DNA of 8,480 nucleotides, from positions 1-8,480 of the forward strand of contig JAVBKZ010000123.1 in assembly GCA_031553755.1 (NCBI GenBank). The letters run 5' to 3'. A program made the position numbers and the translations under genes. Below the pieces are notes generated by a model that ran no database searches, was not told the DNA's origin, and saw only the letters and a list, made by a program, of their open reading frames with translations. Of this stretch, positions 1 to 6,872 are shown in pieces; positions within the stretch are counted from its first letter, which is position 1, and each line of letters begins with the position of its first letter. This DNA is from JAIRVZ01 sp031553755. GTDB lineage: Bacteria; Bacteroidota; Bacteroidia; Bacteroidales; Azobacteroidaceae.

Positions 1-7
1 TTTTTTC

Positions 8-176
8 AACCACATAAGGCACATAAGATTTTAGACAAAATAACAAAGACTAAAGGATTAGTCTGTCTTTTAGTCTAAATCGATCTTCTTTGTTCTATAA
101 ATCTTTATTCTTATAATAATTCCCTATGTTCTTCATGCCTCCATAGTTTAAAATTTTCTATGTGCCTTATGTGGTT
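8..176. repeat. Palindromic MITE-like repeat with 18-bp perfect inverted ends
   Basis: The ends are perfect 18-bp inverted repeats: AACCACATAAGGCACATA at 8-25 and its reverse complement at 159-176. Shorter palindromes lie inside, including AGACTAAA/TTTAGTCT and AACAAAG/CTTTGTT around positions 41-100. Variants of the 'CTATGT..CTTATG' motif recur at 124-176. No transposase frame is visible inside. The architecture fits a non-autonomous palindromic repeat or MITE-like intergenic element. I see no target-site duplication. It lies directly against the 5' side of a broken gene remnant, so it may mark the junction where that gene lost its front. Confidence 0.6.
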
Positions 177-184
177 TGGATAGA

Positions 185-307
185 ATAACACTAAATGTTA
201 TTGGTAGTAATTTGGCTGTGGAATCCTCTTCTCAGGGAACATCAACTTTTCCCTTGGCAGATGTCAAAAAAATCCGCTTCATGGTGAAAAAAGACAAGAG
301 AGTGTAA
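185..307 (+). pseudogene. 3' remnant of a secreted or outer-membrane protein gene
   Basis: One frame ending in TAA at 305-307 reads as protein-like sequence for about 40 codons: NVIGSNLAVESSSQGTS, then FPLADVKKIRFM, then VKKDKRV and stop. The 'F-P-L-A-D-V-K-K-I-x-F' stretch resembles the 'sLsdIqkItF' motif I associate with many secreted Bacteroidota proteins; that is recalled family knowledge, not a search result. There is no start codon in a sensible place, and the frame runs backwards into the palindromic repeat ending at 176. I therefore read it as the tail of a gene whose 5' part has been lost or replaced. The parent protein cannot be identified. Confidence 0.45.
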
Positions 308-524
308 GATGTTTCATAAAGTAAAAATGAATTATTTTATGAAAACAAAAGTATTATAAATTTATTGTTTTTGTGAATAAGAGAGAGATTTTTTTGAGGA
401 AGAAGGTAGGGTATTTAGTCTTTTAATCGTATTATATATAACAACACATAGTTATTACACTATGAATGTGCTATGGTCTCATTCAATGAGTAATCAACAT
501 AACACTATAAGAAATATATTTACG
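308..524. other. Intergenic region upstream of the transglutaminase-like gene
   Basis: About 215 bp with no supported gene. It contains a 9-bp inverted repeat, TTTCATAAA (312-320) and TTTATGAAA (336-344), with a 15-nt spacer and no T-tract after it, so it is not a convincing terminator. An in-frame ATG at 462 would add 21 hydrophilic residues to the next gene and is judged not to be its start. I see no exact TAnnTTTG -7 box. Confidence 0.4.
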
Positions 525-2090
525 ATGAAAAACCGGACTACCACCTTTTTATTTTTACTTTTGTTAGTAGCTACAGGTTTGACTTTTTGGCATTTTAATT
601 CAGTAACAACAACCTCTAAATCTAAGTATCAGTCAGTACTTAAGTATTATTCATGTAATCTTTCGGATAGCTTAAAATTAAAAGCCGCGCATTTCCTGAT
701 AAATAATTTACAGTATCATTATGGTATTCCTAATTATCTGGTTGACTCGTTAGGAAACAAGATTAAGGATTTTAATGGACTACAATATCCTAAAGATTCT
801 CTGGTCTCCGAATTTTCGGAATTGGGTTATCGTTTTCAGATGCAAAAACCTGTTCCCGACATAGAATCGTTAACACCGGAATACCTGATTCAAAACATAG
901 AATTGGCATTTAAAGTTTGGCCTAAACCATGGAATAAGCATATCAAATTTGAGGAATTTTGTGAATATATCCTTCCTTATCGTGTTCAAAACGAGCCTTT
1001 ATCCGATTGGCGCGAGTATTTTTATAAGAAATATATTGGTATAGCAGAAAGTATGGTAGATGATTCTTTGTTCACAATATGTTCACGGATGCAGGATACA
1101 TTGAAAAACAGCGTATTTTATTCAGATAAAATTAATTTATATAACGGATTTATAGATCCATTCGAATTGGAAAAAATTCGTTATGGAGCCTGTGAACAAT
1201 TGTCTGTGTATGCTATCCTTGCTCTTCGCGCAATTGGTATTCCTGCTATTTATCAAGAAGTTATGTATTGGAGTTCAGTAAACAAAGGCCATGTAAACAC
1301 CACTTTTATAGAAAAAGACAGCGTTCGTTATTACAATTTTTCGGTATCAGACGGCCCTCCCAAAAGATATAATCCAAAATCGGGCAAACAAACCGGTTCG
1401 GTAAGGACCGTGCTTCACTATTTTTCTAAAAAACAAGACTATGCTCTTGTTCTCAAAAATCTGAAAGAAGATTATCCCCAAAGTTTATTTAATGAATTTA
1501 TAGAAGATATGCCTCCCGGATATTCTACTTCCGACCCTTTATCCATTAAAATATCCGGATACGGTGATAACAAACTGGCTTACTTATGTACTTTTAATAT
1601 GGGAGAATGGAAACCCGTAAGATGGAGCCAAATTTGGGAAGATGGAAGTTGCCGGTTTGAAAATGTTACAAAAACAGTTATCTATTCCGTAGGTACTTAT
1701 ACTGGACAAGGAATGGATATATTAACAGATCCATTCATTTTTTATGAAGAAGATAGTATTTGCTACAAAAATCCTTCCAGAGAACTGATTCCTAAAATTA
1801 CATTTCCTTTCTATGTGTCAGATAGTGATAAATCAATCAAAAAGAAAGTGACCGGCTATTATATGAAAAATAAACAATGGATTCCTATCTATGGTACCGC
1901 CATATTAAGTAAAAGAAAAAGAGTAGGGGGTAAAGAAGAGTGGACCGCGTGTGAGGTTGAAGAAATCGGAGAAAAGAATGTGTATTACCTTGGCACATTC
2001 GATAATGTTCCGGCTAATGCTGTATTTTATGGAGGAGGAATAAGCAGACTTTACTTACCGGATAGTACAGGATGGTATATAAGGAGATAA
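525..2090 (+). CDS. Membrane-anchored transglutaminase-like (papain-fold) protein
   Basis: I chose the ATG at 525 because it places a basic residue pair and a hydrophobic helix (about residues 7-24, TFLFLLLLVATGLTFW) at the N-terminus. The upstream in-frame ATG at 462 would put 21 polar residues in front of it. The product is 521 aa. The transglutaminase-like core is visible as RYGACEQLSVYAILALRAIG with Cys at about residue 223, then GHVNTTF with His at about 256. A downstream Asp or Asn (around 271-276) could complete a Cys-His-Asp triad. The region after about residue 335 is beta-rich and looks like an accessory domain. The anchor predicts the bulk of the protein outside the cytoplasm. Proteins of this superfamily include peptidases as well as cross-linkers, so the reaction is not determined. 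Operon membership with the propeller genes is unproven, because a 390-bp gap containing the structured repeat separates them. Confidence 0.8.
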   Translation: MKNRTTTFLFLLLLVATGLTFWHFNSVTTTSKSKYQSVLKYYSCNLSDSLKLKAAHFLINNLQYHYGIPNYLVDSLGNKIKDFNGLQYPKDSLVSEFSELGYRFQMQKPVPDIESLTPEYLIQNIELAFKVWPKPWNKHIKFEEFCEYILPYRVQNEPLSDWREYFYKKYIGIAESMVDDSLFTICSRMQDTLKNSVFYSDKINLYNGFIDPFELEKIRYGACEQLSVYAILALRAIGIPAIYQEVMYWSSVNKGHVNTTFIEKDSVRYYNFSVSDGPPKRYNPKSGKQTGSVRTVLHYFSKKQDYALVLKNLKEDYPQSLFNEFIEDMPPGYSTSDPLSIKISGYGDNKLAYLCTFNMGEWKPVRWSQIWEDGSCRFENVTKTVIYSVGTYTGQGMDILTDPFIFYEEDSICYKNPSRELIPKITFPFYVSDSDKSIKKKVTGYYMKNKQWIPIYGTAILSKRKRVGGKEEWTACEVEEIGEKNVYYLGTFDNVPANAVFYGGGISRLYLPDSTGWYIRR

Positions 2091-2174
2091 AAAAATACTG
2101 GAAAGTTGTCATTCCTGACTTGATCCGCAATCTAATCAATAAAACGGTAAAATGATTGTTTAACCAGAGAGAAT

Positions 2175-2229
2175 AAAAAGAGCGGAACATTGTCCTGAAC
2201 CGCAAAGAAAGGAACAAACGTATCCGCTC
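2175..2229 (-). terminator. Candidate intrinsic terminator on the minus strand, copy A
   Basis: Read on the minus strand, GAGCGGA (2229-2223) pairs with TCCGCTC (2186-2180) and is followed at once by TTTTTATT (2179-2172). Inside the arms, TTGT (2190-2193) can pair with ACAA (2214-2217) and CCT (2194-2196) with AGG (2210-2212), giving a long interrupted hairpin. An outer helix, AGAGAGA 2166-2172 with TCTCTCT 2233-2239, would compete with or extend it. On the plus strand the hairpin is followed by A-rich sequence, so termination is predicted only leftwards. No protein gene on the minus strand needs it, which suggests a short RNA made within the repeat. Confidence 0.35.
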
Positions 2230-2255
2230 ACGTCTCTCTAAAAAAGAAAAGAGTA

Positions 2256-2290
2256 TGCAAAATTAGCGAATTAACATGATAATTTTCGCA
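2256..2290. promoter_or_regulatory. Operator-like palindrome with outward -7-like boxes, copy A
   Basis: TGCAAAATTA (2256-2265) faces TAATTTTCGCA (2280-2290), an inverted pair with one bulged base. On the minus strand the left arm gives TAATTTTG, an exact match to the Bacteroidota -7 pattern TAnnTTTG. On the plus strand the right arm gives TAATTTTC, one base off. I could not find a TTTG -33 element at the usual spacing on either strand, so promoter activity is only a suggestion. The same arrangement is present in copy B at 6687-6721; the only difference lies in the loop. Confidence 0.25.
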
Positions 2291-2333
2291 CAAGGTGGAA
2301 AATTATAAAAAAGGGTAATGGAGTTGGTAATCT

Positions 2334-2479
2334 ACCACTACGAGTTCATTTACTGCAACTAGGATTAATTGCCCAGGGTCGAAACGATCTGATTGTAGAC
2401 CATATGACCCTTGTAAATAAATTTAATACTTAATTAACTATTCTACAGAAAGGCAGAACAGTTTTTAAATGACTGAAAA
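2334..2479. other. Leader region before the propeller operon
   Basis: This stretch separates repeat copy A from the first propeller gene. Positions 2334-2411 look less AT-rich than the surroundings and include AGGGTC (2377-2382) with GACCCT further right, a weak 6-bp inverted pair. An open frame without a start codon crosses it and ends at about 2432; I do not support it as a gene. The promoter of the downstream operon should lie here or in the repeat, but no exact TAnnTTTG box is visible. Confidence 0.35.
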
Positions 2480-3685
2480 ATGAAAAAAATATATTTATTG
2501 CTAGTTTTAATATTATTGACACAACAGTCTTGTAAAAATAATAAGAATAACGATTTTTCGGAGTTTAAAAAGAGTAATTCTAACTTGATTGAAATAAAGA
2601 TAGATCCTCAAAATCACAATGTTTTAACTTCAGACCAAATATTTGGATTGCCCCAAATTGTTAGGTTAGAAACACTTTCTAATAATTTAATAGGTTCTAT
2701 TTCTCAGATATTAATTCAAGATAGCTTGATAATCATTAATGACAGGCAGATTTCAAAATCAATTATGGTTTTTGATTTGAAAGGTAATTTCAAAAATAGA
2801 ATCGGACAACAAGGGCAGGGGCCAGGAGAGTATGTTTCTAACTGGTACGTCTGTCTGTTACCTAGAAAAGATAAAATTGCAATTTTAGACGATAAAACGA
2901 GAAAAGTATTGTATTATCGTTTTGATGGCAAATTTTTATATTCGAAAAATTTATCGTTCGATGCTGTTAGCTTAGAATACATTGGTTCTGAGATGATTGC
3001 ATATTTGGGATTTAGTAATGCAGAGAATAACTCATCGGTTTATGATAATAATCCTTTGATACTAACAGACTCGTTGAATAATAGTATTGCTTCAGGATTC
3101 AAAAATTTTTATAAGCCGGACCAATTTACATATTCAACCAATTATCCGTTAAGAAAATGGGGGAATAATGTATATTACAATCCCAGTTTTAATGATACAA
3201 TTTTTCAGGTAACAGAAAACGAAATAATTTCACGATATTTTTTTAATTGGACAAAATATGGGATGCCCAAAGTAACAGATAAAACAACAAACGAAGACAT
3301 GGAAAGATATCTTCGGGAATACATGTTTTTCAACGGAGATTTTATTGAAACACAAAAAGCTGCTATATTTTATATTCATATTCCAGGTCAAATTCCGTCA
3401 TTTGTAATATATGATAAAACAACGAATGAAACTTTTTTTTGGAATCAACAATACAAAAATCCATGTTTTATGATGTTGTATAATGTGATACCACAGGCAG
3501 TTTATCTTGAAAATACTCTTGTTTATTCCATCTCCCCAGCAACACTTATTACAAATAAAAAGGCATATTATGAGGTTGCTCAAAAAGAAAATATCAGTAT
3601 AAATAATATTGATAATTTGTTAGAAAGTGTACAAGAGGATGATAATCCTGTGTTATTTTTTTATCCGATAAATCTAAAAAAATAA
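2480..3685 (+). CDS. 6-bladed beta-propeller lipoprotein 1
   Basis: 401 aa. The N-terminus MKKIYLLLVLILLTQQSC is a lipoprotein signal peptide with the modified cysteine at residue 18, followed by an Asn/Lys-rich tether. The family signature is clear: FDLKGNFKNRIG followed by QGQGPGEY at 111-118, preceded by LETLSNNLIGSISQI at 63-77. The rest is repeated beta-strand-like sequence typical of 6-bladed beta-propeller proteins (the BF3164/DUF4934-like group), which usually run 350-420 aa, so this copy looks full length. The protein should sit in the cell envelope on a lipid anchor. No catalytic residues are recognisable; propellers of this kind are generally taken as binding or scaffold modules. 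It opens a tight gene run (7 bp to the next gene) and closely resembles the truncated propeller 3 in this window, including the FNGDFIE segment at 284-290. Confidence 0.88.
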   Translation: MKKIYLLLVLILLTQQSCKNNKNNDFSEFKKSNSNLIEIKIDPQNHNVLTSDQIFGLPQIVRLETLSNNLIGSISQILIQDSLIIINDRQISKSIMVFDLKGNFKNRIGQQGQGPGEYVSNWYVCLLPRKDKIAILDDKTRKVLYYRFDGKFLYSKNLSFDAVSLEYIGSEMIAYLGFSNAENNSSVYDNNPLILTDSLNNSIASGFKNFYKPDQFTYSTNYPLRKWGNNVYYNPSFNDTIFQVTENEIISRYFFNWTKYGMPKVTDKTTNEDMERYLREYMFFNGDFIETQKAAIFYIHIPGQIPSFVIYDKTTNETFFWNQQYKNPCFMMLYNVIPQAVYLENTLVYSISPATLITNKKAYYEVAQKENISINNIDNLLESVQEDDNPVLFFYPINLKK

Positions 3686-3692
3686 AATAGTA

Positions 3693-4289
3693 ATGAAAGT
3701 TTTTAGACTGTCTGTAATTGTATTTATTCTATTCATGATATTTTTTAATTTTACTCTAATATATAGGTTGTTAGGGATAAAAAAAGAAACAAAAGAAATA
3801 ATAAATTTAGAAAGGACAATAATGGAAGAGCGGGTACAATCTCTCAATGATAACTTTGTTATTTCTATACAAAATAGTAATATTTCACTTCCAGATAAAA
3901 TTTTTCATCAATTATCTTTTTATGGAAAAACTAAAGATTCTACATTGTTAGTTGTTCGTTTTTCTGAGTATGATTGCTCTGAATGTGTAGAATTTATTCT
4001 TATTAAAATAAGAAAATTTATAGAAAAAAACGATACTAAAGTCGTATTTTTAACAACATTTCAAGAGAATAGAACAATACAAATAATATTAAAAAAATAT
4101 GATTTAGGTTGGCTGCCTAATTATAATGTTGAAATTTTGGATAATATTCCTATAGAAAAGATGCATTATCCTTATTGTTTTACTATTGATAATTCAAAAA
4201 AAATATCAAATTTATTTCTTCCGAGTAGGTCTGTTCCTATGTTAACAGATAAATATTTATCATTGATTGAAAATAGATTTTGTAATTAA
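3693..4289 (+). CDS. Membrane-anchored thioredoxin-like protein with CxxC
   Basis: 198 aa. A single N-terminal transmembrane helix (about residues 6-27) is followed by a charged linker and a thioredoxin-like region. The strand STLLVVRFSEYD leads into CSEC (C95 and C98) and the helix VEFILIKIRKFI. A second strand (KVVFLTTF, 116-123) follows, and a later LFLPSRSVPMLTDKYLSLI segment fits the end of such a fold. The protein lacks the WCxPC active-site form of classical TlpA/ResA proteins. It may act as a thiol-disulfide oxidoreductase or only keep the fold. It starts 7 bp after propeller 1 and 53 bp before propeller 2, so cotranscription is likely. The anchor suggests action on exported Cys-containing proteins; this is inference. 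Confidence 0.72.
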   Translation: MKVFRLSVIVFILFMIFFNFTLIYRLLGIKKETKEIINLERTIMEERVQSLNDNFVISIQNSNISLPDKIFHQLSFYGKTKDSTLLVVRFSEYDCSECVEFILIKIRKFIEKNDTKVVFLTTFQENRTIQIILKKYDLGWLPNYNVEILDNIPIEKMHYPYCFTIDNSKKISNLFLPSRSVPMLTDKYLSLIENRFCN

Positions 4290-4342
4290 AAATAAATTAC
4301 ATAATGAACAAGAAAATTCCTAAAAAATAAAAATTATAAAAA

Positions 4343-5578
4343 ATGAAACAGAAATTAAGAAACATGTTGCCATTGATTATATCAATGTTAATAGTATCTT
4401 GTTCTCCCCCAAAACAGGATAAATTTGTAACTAAAGATTGTGATAAACATAATCAAGAGGGGATTATAACTGCAAATCAACAGGTTGTTATTAATATTCC
4501 TGAATTAGAGGAGGATAAAAAATTAATCTTAGATAGCATTGTTAAAGATGTTCGATATATTCAATTAGAAACAACCGACAAATCTTTGATTGGAGAAATC
4601 AGTCAGATGGAATATTTTGATGATAAATATTTTATATTGGATACCGATAAAACACGTTCTCTTTTTGTGTTTGACAAAGAAGGGAAATTTCTATGGAAAA
4701 TATCTCGACAAGGTAAAGGGCCTGGAGAATATTTGAATTTGGGTAATTTTTCAATTGATTATGAATCAAAAAGAATCAACCTTTATGTAGACGTTCCTTC
4801 GAAAATAATGATATTTGATTTTAATAATAATTTCATAGAAGAAATACCGGTACCATTTTATACGTCTTCGTTTGCAAGCTTAAAAGATAATATGTATATG
4901 TTTAATAATGCTTATAGGAGTAATCCTACATTGAAACAGGAAAACAATTTGGTTGTAACGGATAAAAACTGTGACATAAAATATTCTTATTTTCCTTATG
5001 ATTCAAAAAAAATTAATTCTGTTTCTCGTTTAAGTAATCCATTTTATGCATATAAGCATCAAAAATATTATTACGATAGTCTTAGGGGAACAGTATACTC
5101 TCTTAATAGTCAGGATACTTTATCTGTTCGTTATGCTTTTGATTTTGGCACACACACCTTTGATATGGATGAAAAAATATATGCAGAAAGGGAAGAAGTC
5201 GAAAGGTATATGAAAAAACAAAATATATATACCCTATTTTCCGTGCAAGAGTCGGATGATTTTTTATCTTTTATGATTTTTGGAGCAGGGGTGCAATATG
5301 GTTTTTATTCGAAAACAACCGGCAATGTAATTGTCGGACGTCGTGTTGTTTCTACAAATAATACCTTTGTATCAGTAAATATTCAATGTTCTTCGGGAAA
5401 TAATTTCATAGGAATATTAGATCCATTGAAAATAGAAGAATTGAAACAAACCTTATCTTCCTTATCAGAAATGGATAAAGAAAAATTAAAAACCGACAAA
5501 AATCTTGAAAAAGTATTATCCGGTTTTTTAGAATTCGACAATCCGATTTTGTCAATATACACAATCAAGCCATTTTAA
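4343..5578 (+). CDS. 6-bladed beta-propeller lipoprotein 2
   Basis: 411 aa. The signal peptide ends in the lipobox LIVSC, with the lipid-bearing cysteine at residue 20. The family motifs are IQLETTDKSLIGEISQM (73-89) and FVFDKEGKFLWKISRQGKGPGEY (to residue 130), the same layout as in propeller 1. A C-terminal helix-rich insert, EELKQTLSSLSEMDKEKLKT, precedes the final FDNPILSIYTI strand; the matching place in propeller 1 is DNPVLFFYPI. The length is normal for the family. It is more diverged from propellers 1 and 3 than those are from each other. It sits third in the run, 53 bp after the thioredoxin-like gene and only 6 bp (18 bp to the preferred ATG) before the DUF1573 gene. It is predicted to be lipid-anchored in the envelope; its ligand is unknown. 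Confidence 0.88.
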   Translation: MKQKLRNMLPLIISMLIVSCSPPKQDKFVTKDCDKHNQEGIITANQQVVINIPELEEDKKLILDSIVKDVRYIQLETTDKSLIGEISQMEYFDDKYFILDTDKTRSLFVFDKEGKFLWKISRQGKGPGEYLNLGNFSIDYESKRINLYVDVPSKIMIFDFNNNFIEEIPVPFYTSSFASLKDNMYMFNNAYRSNPTLKQENNLVVTDKNCDIKYSYFPYDSKKINSVSRLSNPFYAYKHQKYYYDSLRGTVYSLNSQDTLSVRYAFDFGTHTFDMDEKIYAEREEVERYMKKQNIYTLFSVQESDDFLSFMIFGAGVQYGFYSKTTGNVIVGRRVVSTNNTFVSVNIQCSSGNNFIGILDPLKIEELKQTLSSLSEMDKEKLKTDKNLEKVLSGFLEFDNPILSIYTIKPF

Positions 5579-5584
5579 TTATAT

Positions 5585-6487
5585 ATGGTTCTAAAAATGA
5601 TTTGTCGTAAAATATATTTGTTATTCTTGATTGTATGTACAGGCGTATTTTTTTCTTCGTGTAAGGATGTAAAAAAATATTTTGAAACCAAAAGCATCAT
5701 TAACAAATGGGTGGATAAAGAAATTATTTTTCCTCCGATATCTCAATGTAATTTATTGGGACAAGATACGACTTTTAATCCTGTTTGTTTTAATCGAACA
5801 TATAAAAATATTTTTATATGTTGACTCTTTAGGATGTACAAGTTGTAAAATGAAAGATTTATATGAATGGAAAAAATTGATTCAAGAAACAAAAAAAGAA
5901 GGTTTTTCTAATCAGTTAAGTTTTTTGTTTTTTTTCAACCTGGAATAAGAACAAATATTGATTTCTTATTACAAAAAGAACAATTTAATTATCCTGTTTT
6001 TATAGATAGTACAAATCAAATTAACGAACTGAATCATTTTTCGAACAAAAAAGAATTTCAATGTTTTCTGCTAAATAAAAACAATAAAGTATTGCTGATT
6101 GGAAATCCCGCGTCGAATCCTAAAATTTGGGAGTTGTATAAAGAAGTGATTACAGGAAAGAAAAATCAATCGACCGAAAAAACGACACAAATAGAAGTCA
6201 ATAAAACGGAACACGATTTTGGGAAAATTAAAAACAAAACAGAAAACGCATGTTTTTTCACTCTCACCAACAACGGAGAAAATGATTTGATAATCCATCA
6301 TGTTTCGGTTTCGTGTGGTTGTACAGGCGTGGAATGGAAAAAACAACCTGTTAAACCGGGCGCAACTACCCAAATCAAGGTGAAAATGACACCCGAACAA
6401 TCCGGATATTTCAACAAAACCGTTGATGTGCATTGCAATGTGACAAGCGGATTAATAAAGCTGGTGGTAAAAGGGGAAGCGGAATAG
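5585..6487 (+). pseudogene. Thioredoxin-like plus DUF1573 lipoprotein, broken by two compensating frameshifts
   Basis: Three frames join into one protein of about 296 aa. Frame one starts at 5585 or, more likely, 5597 (MICRKIYLL); its signal peptide ends FFSSC with Cys 22. It breaks in AAAAAT/ATTTTTA at 5804-5815, where one extra base sends it to TGA. Frame two carries YVDSLGCTSCKMKDLYEW, a thioredoxin-like CxxC at 5835-5846, until a T8 run at 5928-5935 that appears one T short. The original frame then resumes (PGIRTNIDFLLQKEQFNYPVF) and runs to TAG at 6485-6487. The C-terminal ~100 residues are a DUF1573 domain: HDFGKIKN, SCGCTGVEW (6311-6337) and the strand repeats after PVKPG. DUF1573 domains are immunoglobulin-like and usually exported. 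The gene closes the propeller operon. Both breaks are in homopolymers, so assembly error is as likely as true decay. Confidence 0.75.
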
Positions 6488-6507
6488 ATAAAAGATAAAA
6501 GATAAAA
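6487..6507. repeat. Three tandem GATAAAA units
   Basis: GATAAAA occurs three times head to tail at 6487-6493, 6494-6500 and 6501-6507, starting on the last base of the DUF1573 stop codon. Degenerate A-rich units (ACTAAAAGGTAAAAAC) follow. A short satellite of this kind could vary in copy number. No regulatory role is evident. Confidence 0.5.
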
Positions 6508-6537
6508 ACTAAAAGGTAAAAACGTGAAGTAGTTGTC

Positions 6538-6558
6538 ATTGCGGACTTGATCCGCAAT
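6538..6558. repeat. REP-like hairpin
   Basis: ATTGCGGA (6538-6545) and TCCGCAAT (6551-6558) form a perfect 8-bp stem around CTTGA, the layout of the 'GTCATTGCGGACTTGATCCGCAATCT' type of short palindromic repeat seen across many bacterial genomes. The matching place in copy A reads ATTCCTGA, so that stem is partly lost. There is no T-tract after it, so it is not a standard terminator. Confidence 0.55.
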
Positions 6559-6605
6559 CTATTGAATACAAAAAACGGTAAAATGATTGTTTAACCAGAG
6601 AGAAT

Positions 6606-6660
6606 AAAAAGAGCGGAACATTGTCCTGAACCGCAAAGAAAGGAACAAACGTATCCGCTC
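6606..6660 (-). terminator. Candidate intrinsic terminator on the minus strand, copy B
   Basis: Same structure as in copy A, shifted by 4431 bases. On the minus strand GAGCGGA (6660-6654) pairs with TCCGCTC (6617-6611) and TTTTTATT follows. The stem bases are identical in both copies. No minus-strand protein gene lies to the right that would use it. The palindrome with outward -7-like boxes is also preserved, at 6687-6721. Confidence 0.35.
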
Positions 6661-6872
6661 ACTTCTCTCTAAAAAAGAAAAGAGTATGCAAAATTAGCGA
6701 ATTAAGATGATAATTTTCGCACAAGGTGGAAAATTATAAAAAAGGGTAATGGAGCTAGTAATCTCCCGGTGACTCTTTTGGCTTGTTAGTAGATTTTATA
6801 TTGAATCAAGTTTACAAAACCGCAAGGAATTACCGAAATAACAATATTATTCAATAAACAAAAATTCAAAAA

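Larger units (their letters stand above)
2105..2333. repeat. Structured intergenic repeat, copy A
   Basis: First of two copies of a block of about 230 bp; the other is at 6532-6764. The core 2141-2323 aligns without gaps to 6572-6754 (offset 4431) with two mismatches, at 2232 (G versus T) and 2275 (C versus G). Outside the core, the similarity runs left to GTTGTCATT and right to GTAATCT with scattered differences. Inside it are nested inverted repeats (AGAGAGA/TCTCTCT, GAGCGGA/TCCGCTC, TTGT-CCT/AGG-ACAA) and a second palindrome at 2256-2290. No credible protein is encoded; the minus-strand frame across it looks fortuitous. Both copies lie just after the last gene of one block and before the first gene of the next. 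Confidence 0.85.
6532..6764. repeat. Structured intergenic repeat, copy B
   Basis: Second copy of the block at 2105-2333, in the same orientation. Its core 6572-6754 differs from copy A at only two bases (6663 and 6706), both in predicted unpaired or loop positions. The left arm differs more: copy B keeps a perfect REP-like hairpin that is degraded in copy A, and it carries four extra bases in the A-rich spacer near 6561-6575. Similarity stops after GTAATCT; the sequence to the right (CCCGGTGACTC) is unrelated. Such near-identity over non-coding DNA, 4.4 kb apart, means recent duplication, gene conversion or selection on structure. Confidence 0.85.

Noticed and set aside
462..524. Upstream ATG at 462 as the start of the transglutaminase-like gene
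   Set aside because: It would place 21 polar residues before the hydrophobic anchor; the ATG at 525 gives a normal signal-anchor start.
2014..2217. Minus-strand frame of 67 codons over the end of the transglutaminase-like gene and repeat copy A
   Set aside because: It overlaps a well-supported gene on the other strand and its sequence comes from the hairpin arms; no domain or signal is recognisable and copy B does not keep the same full frame.
6071..6433. Minus-strand frame of 120 codons opposite the DUF1573 region
   Set aside because: It is a shadow of clear DUF1573 coding sequence (SCGCT motif) on the plus strand and shows no protein features of its own.
6487..6507. GATAAAA units or the two ~230-bp copies as a CRISPR array
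   Set aside because: The small units have no spacers and the large repeats are 4.4 kb apart; no cas-like gene is present.
2105..6764. Repeat copies A and B as the ends of a composite transposon around the propeller operon
   Set aside because: The copies contain no transposase or IS-like tips, and the genes between them form an ordinary operon; direct repeats could recombine, but nothing shows transposition as a unit.
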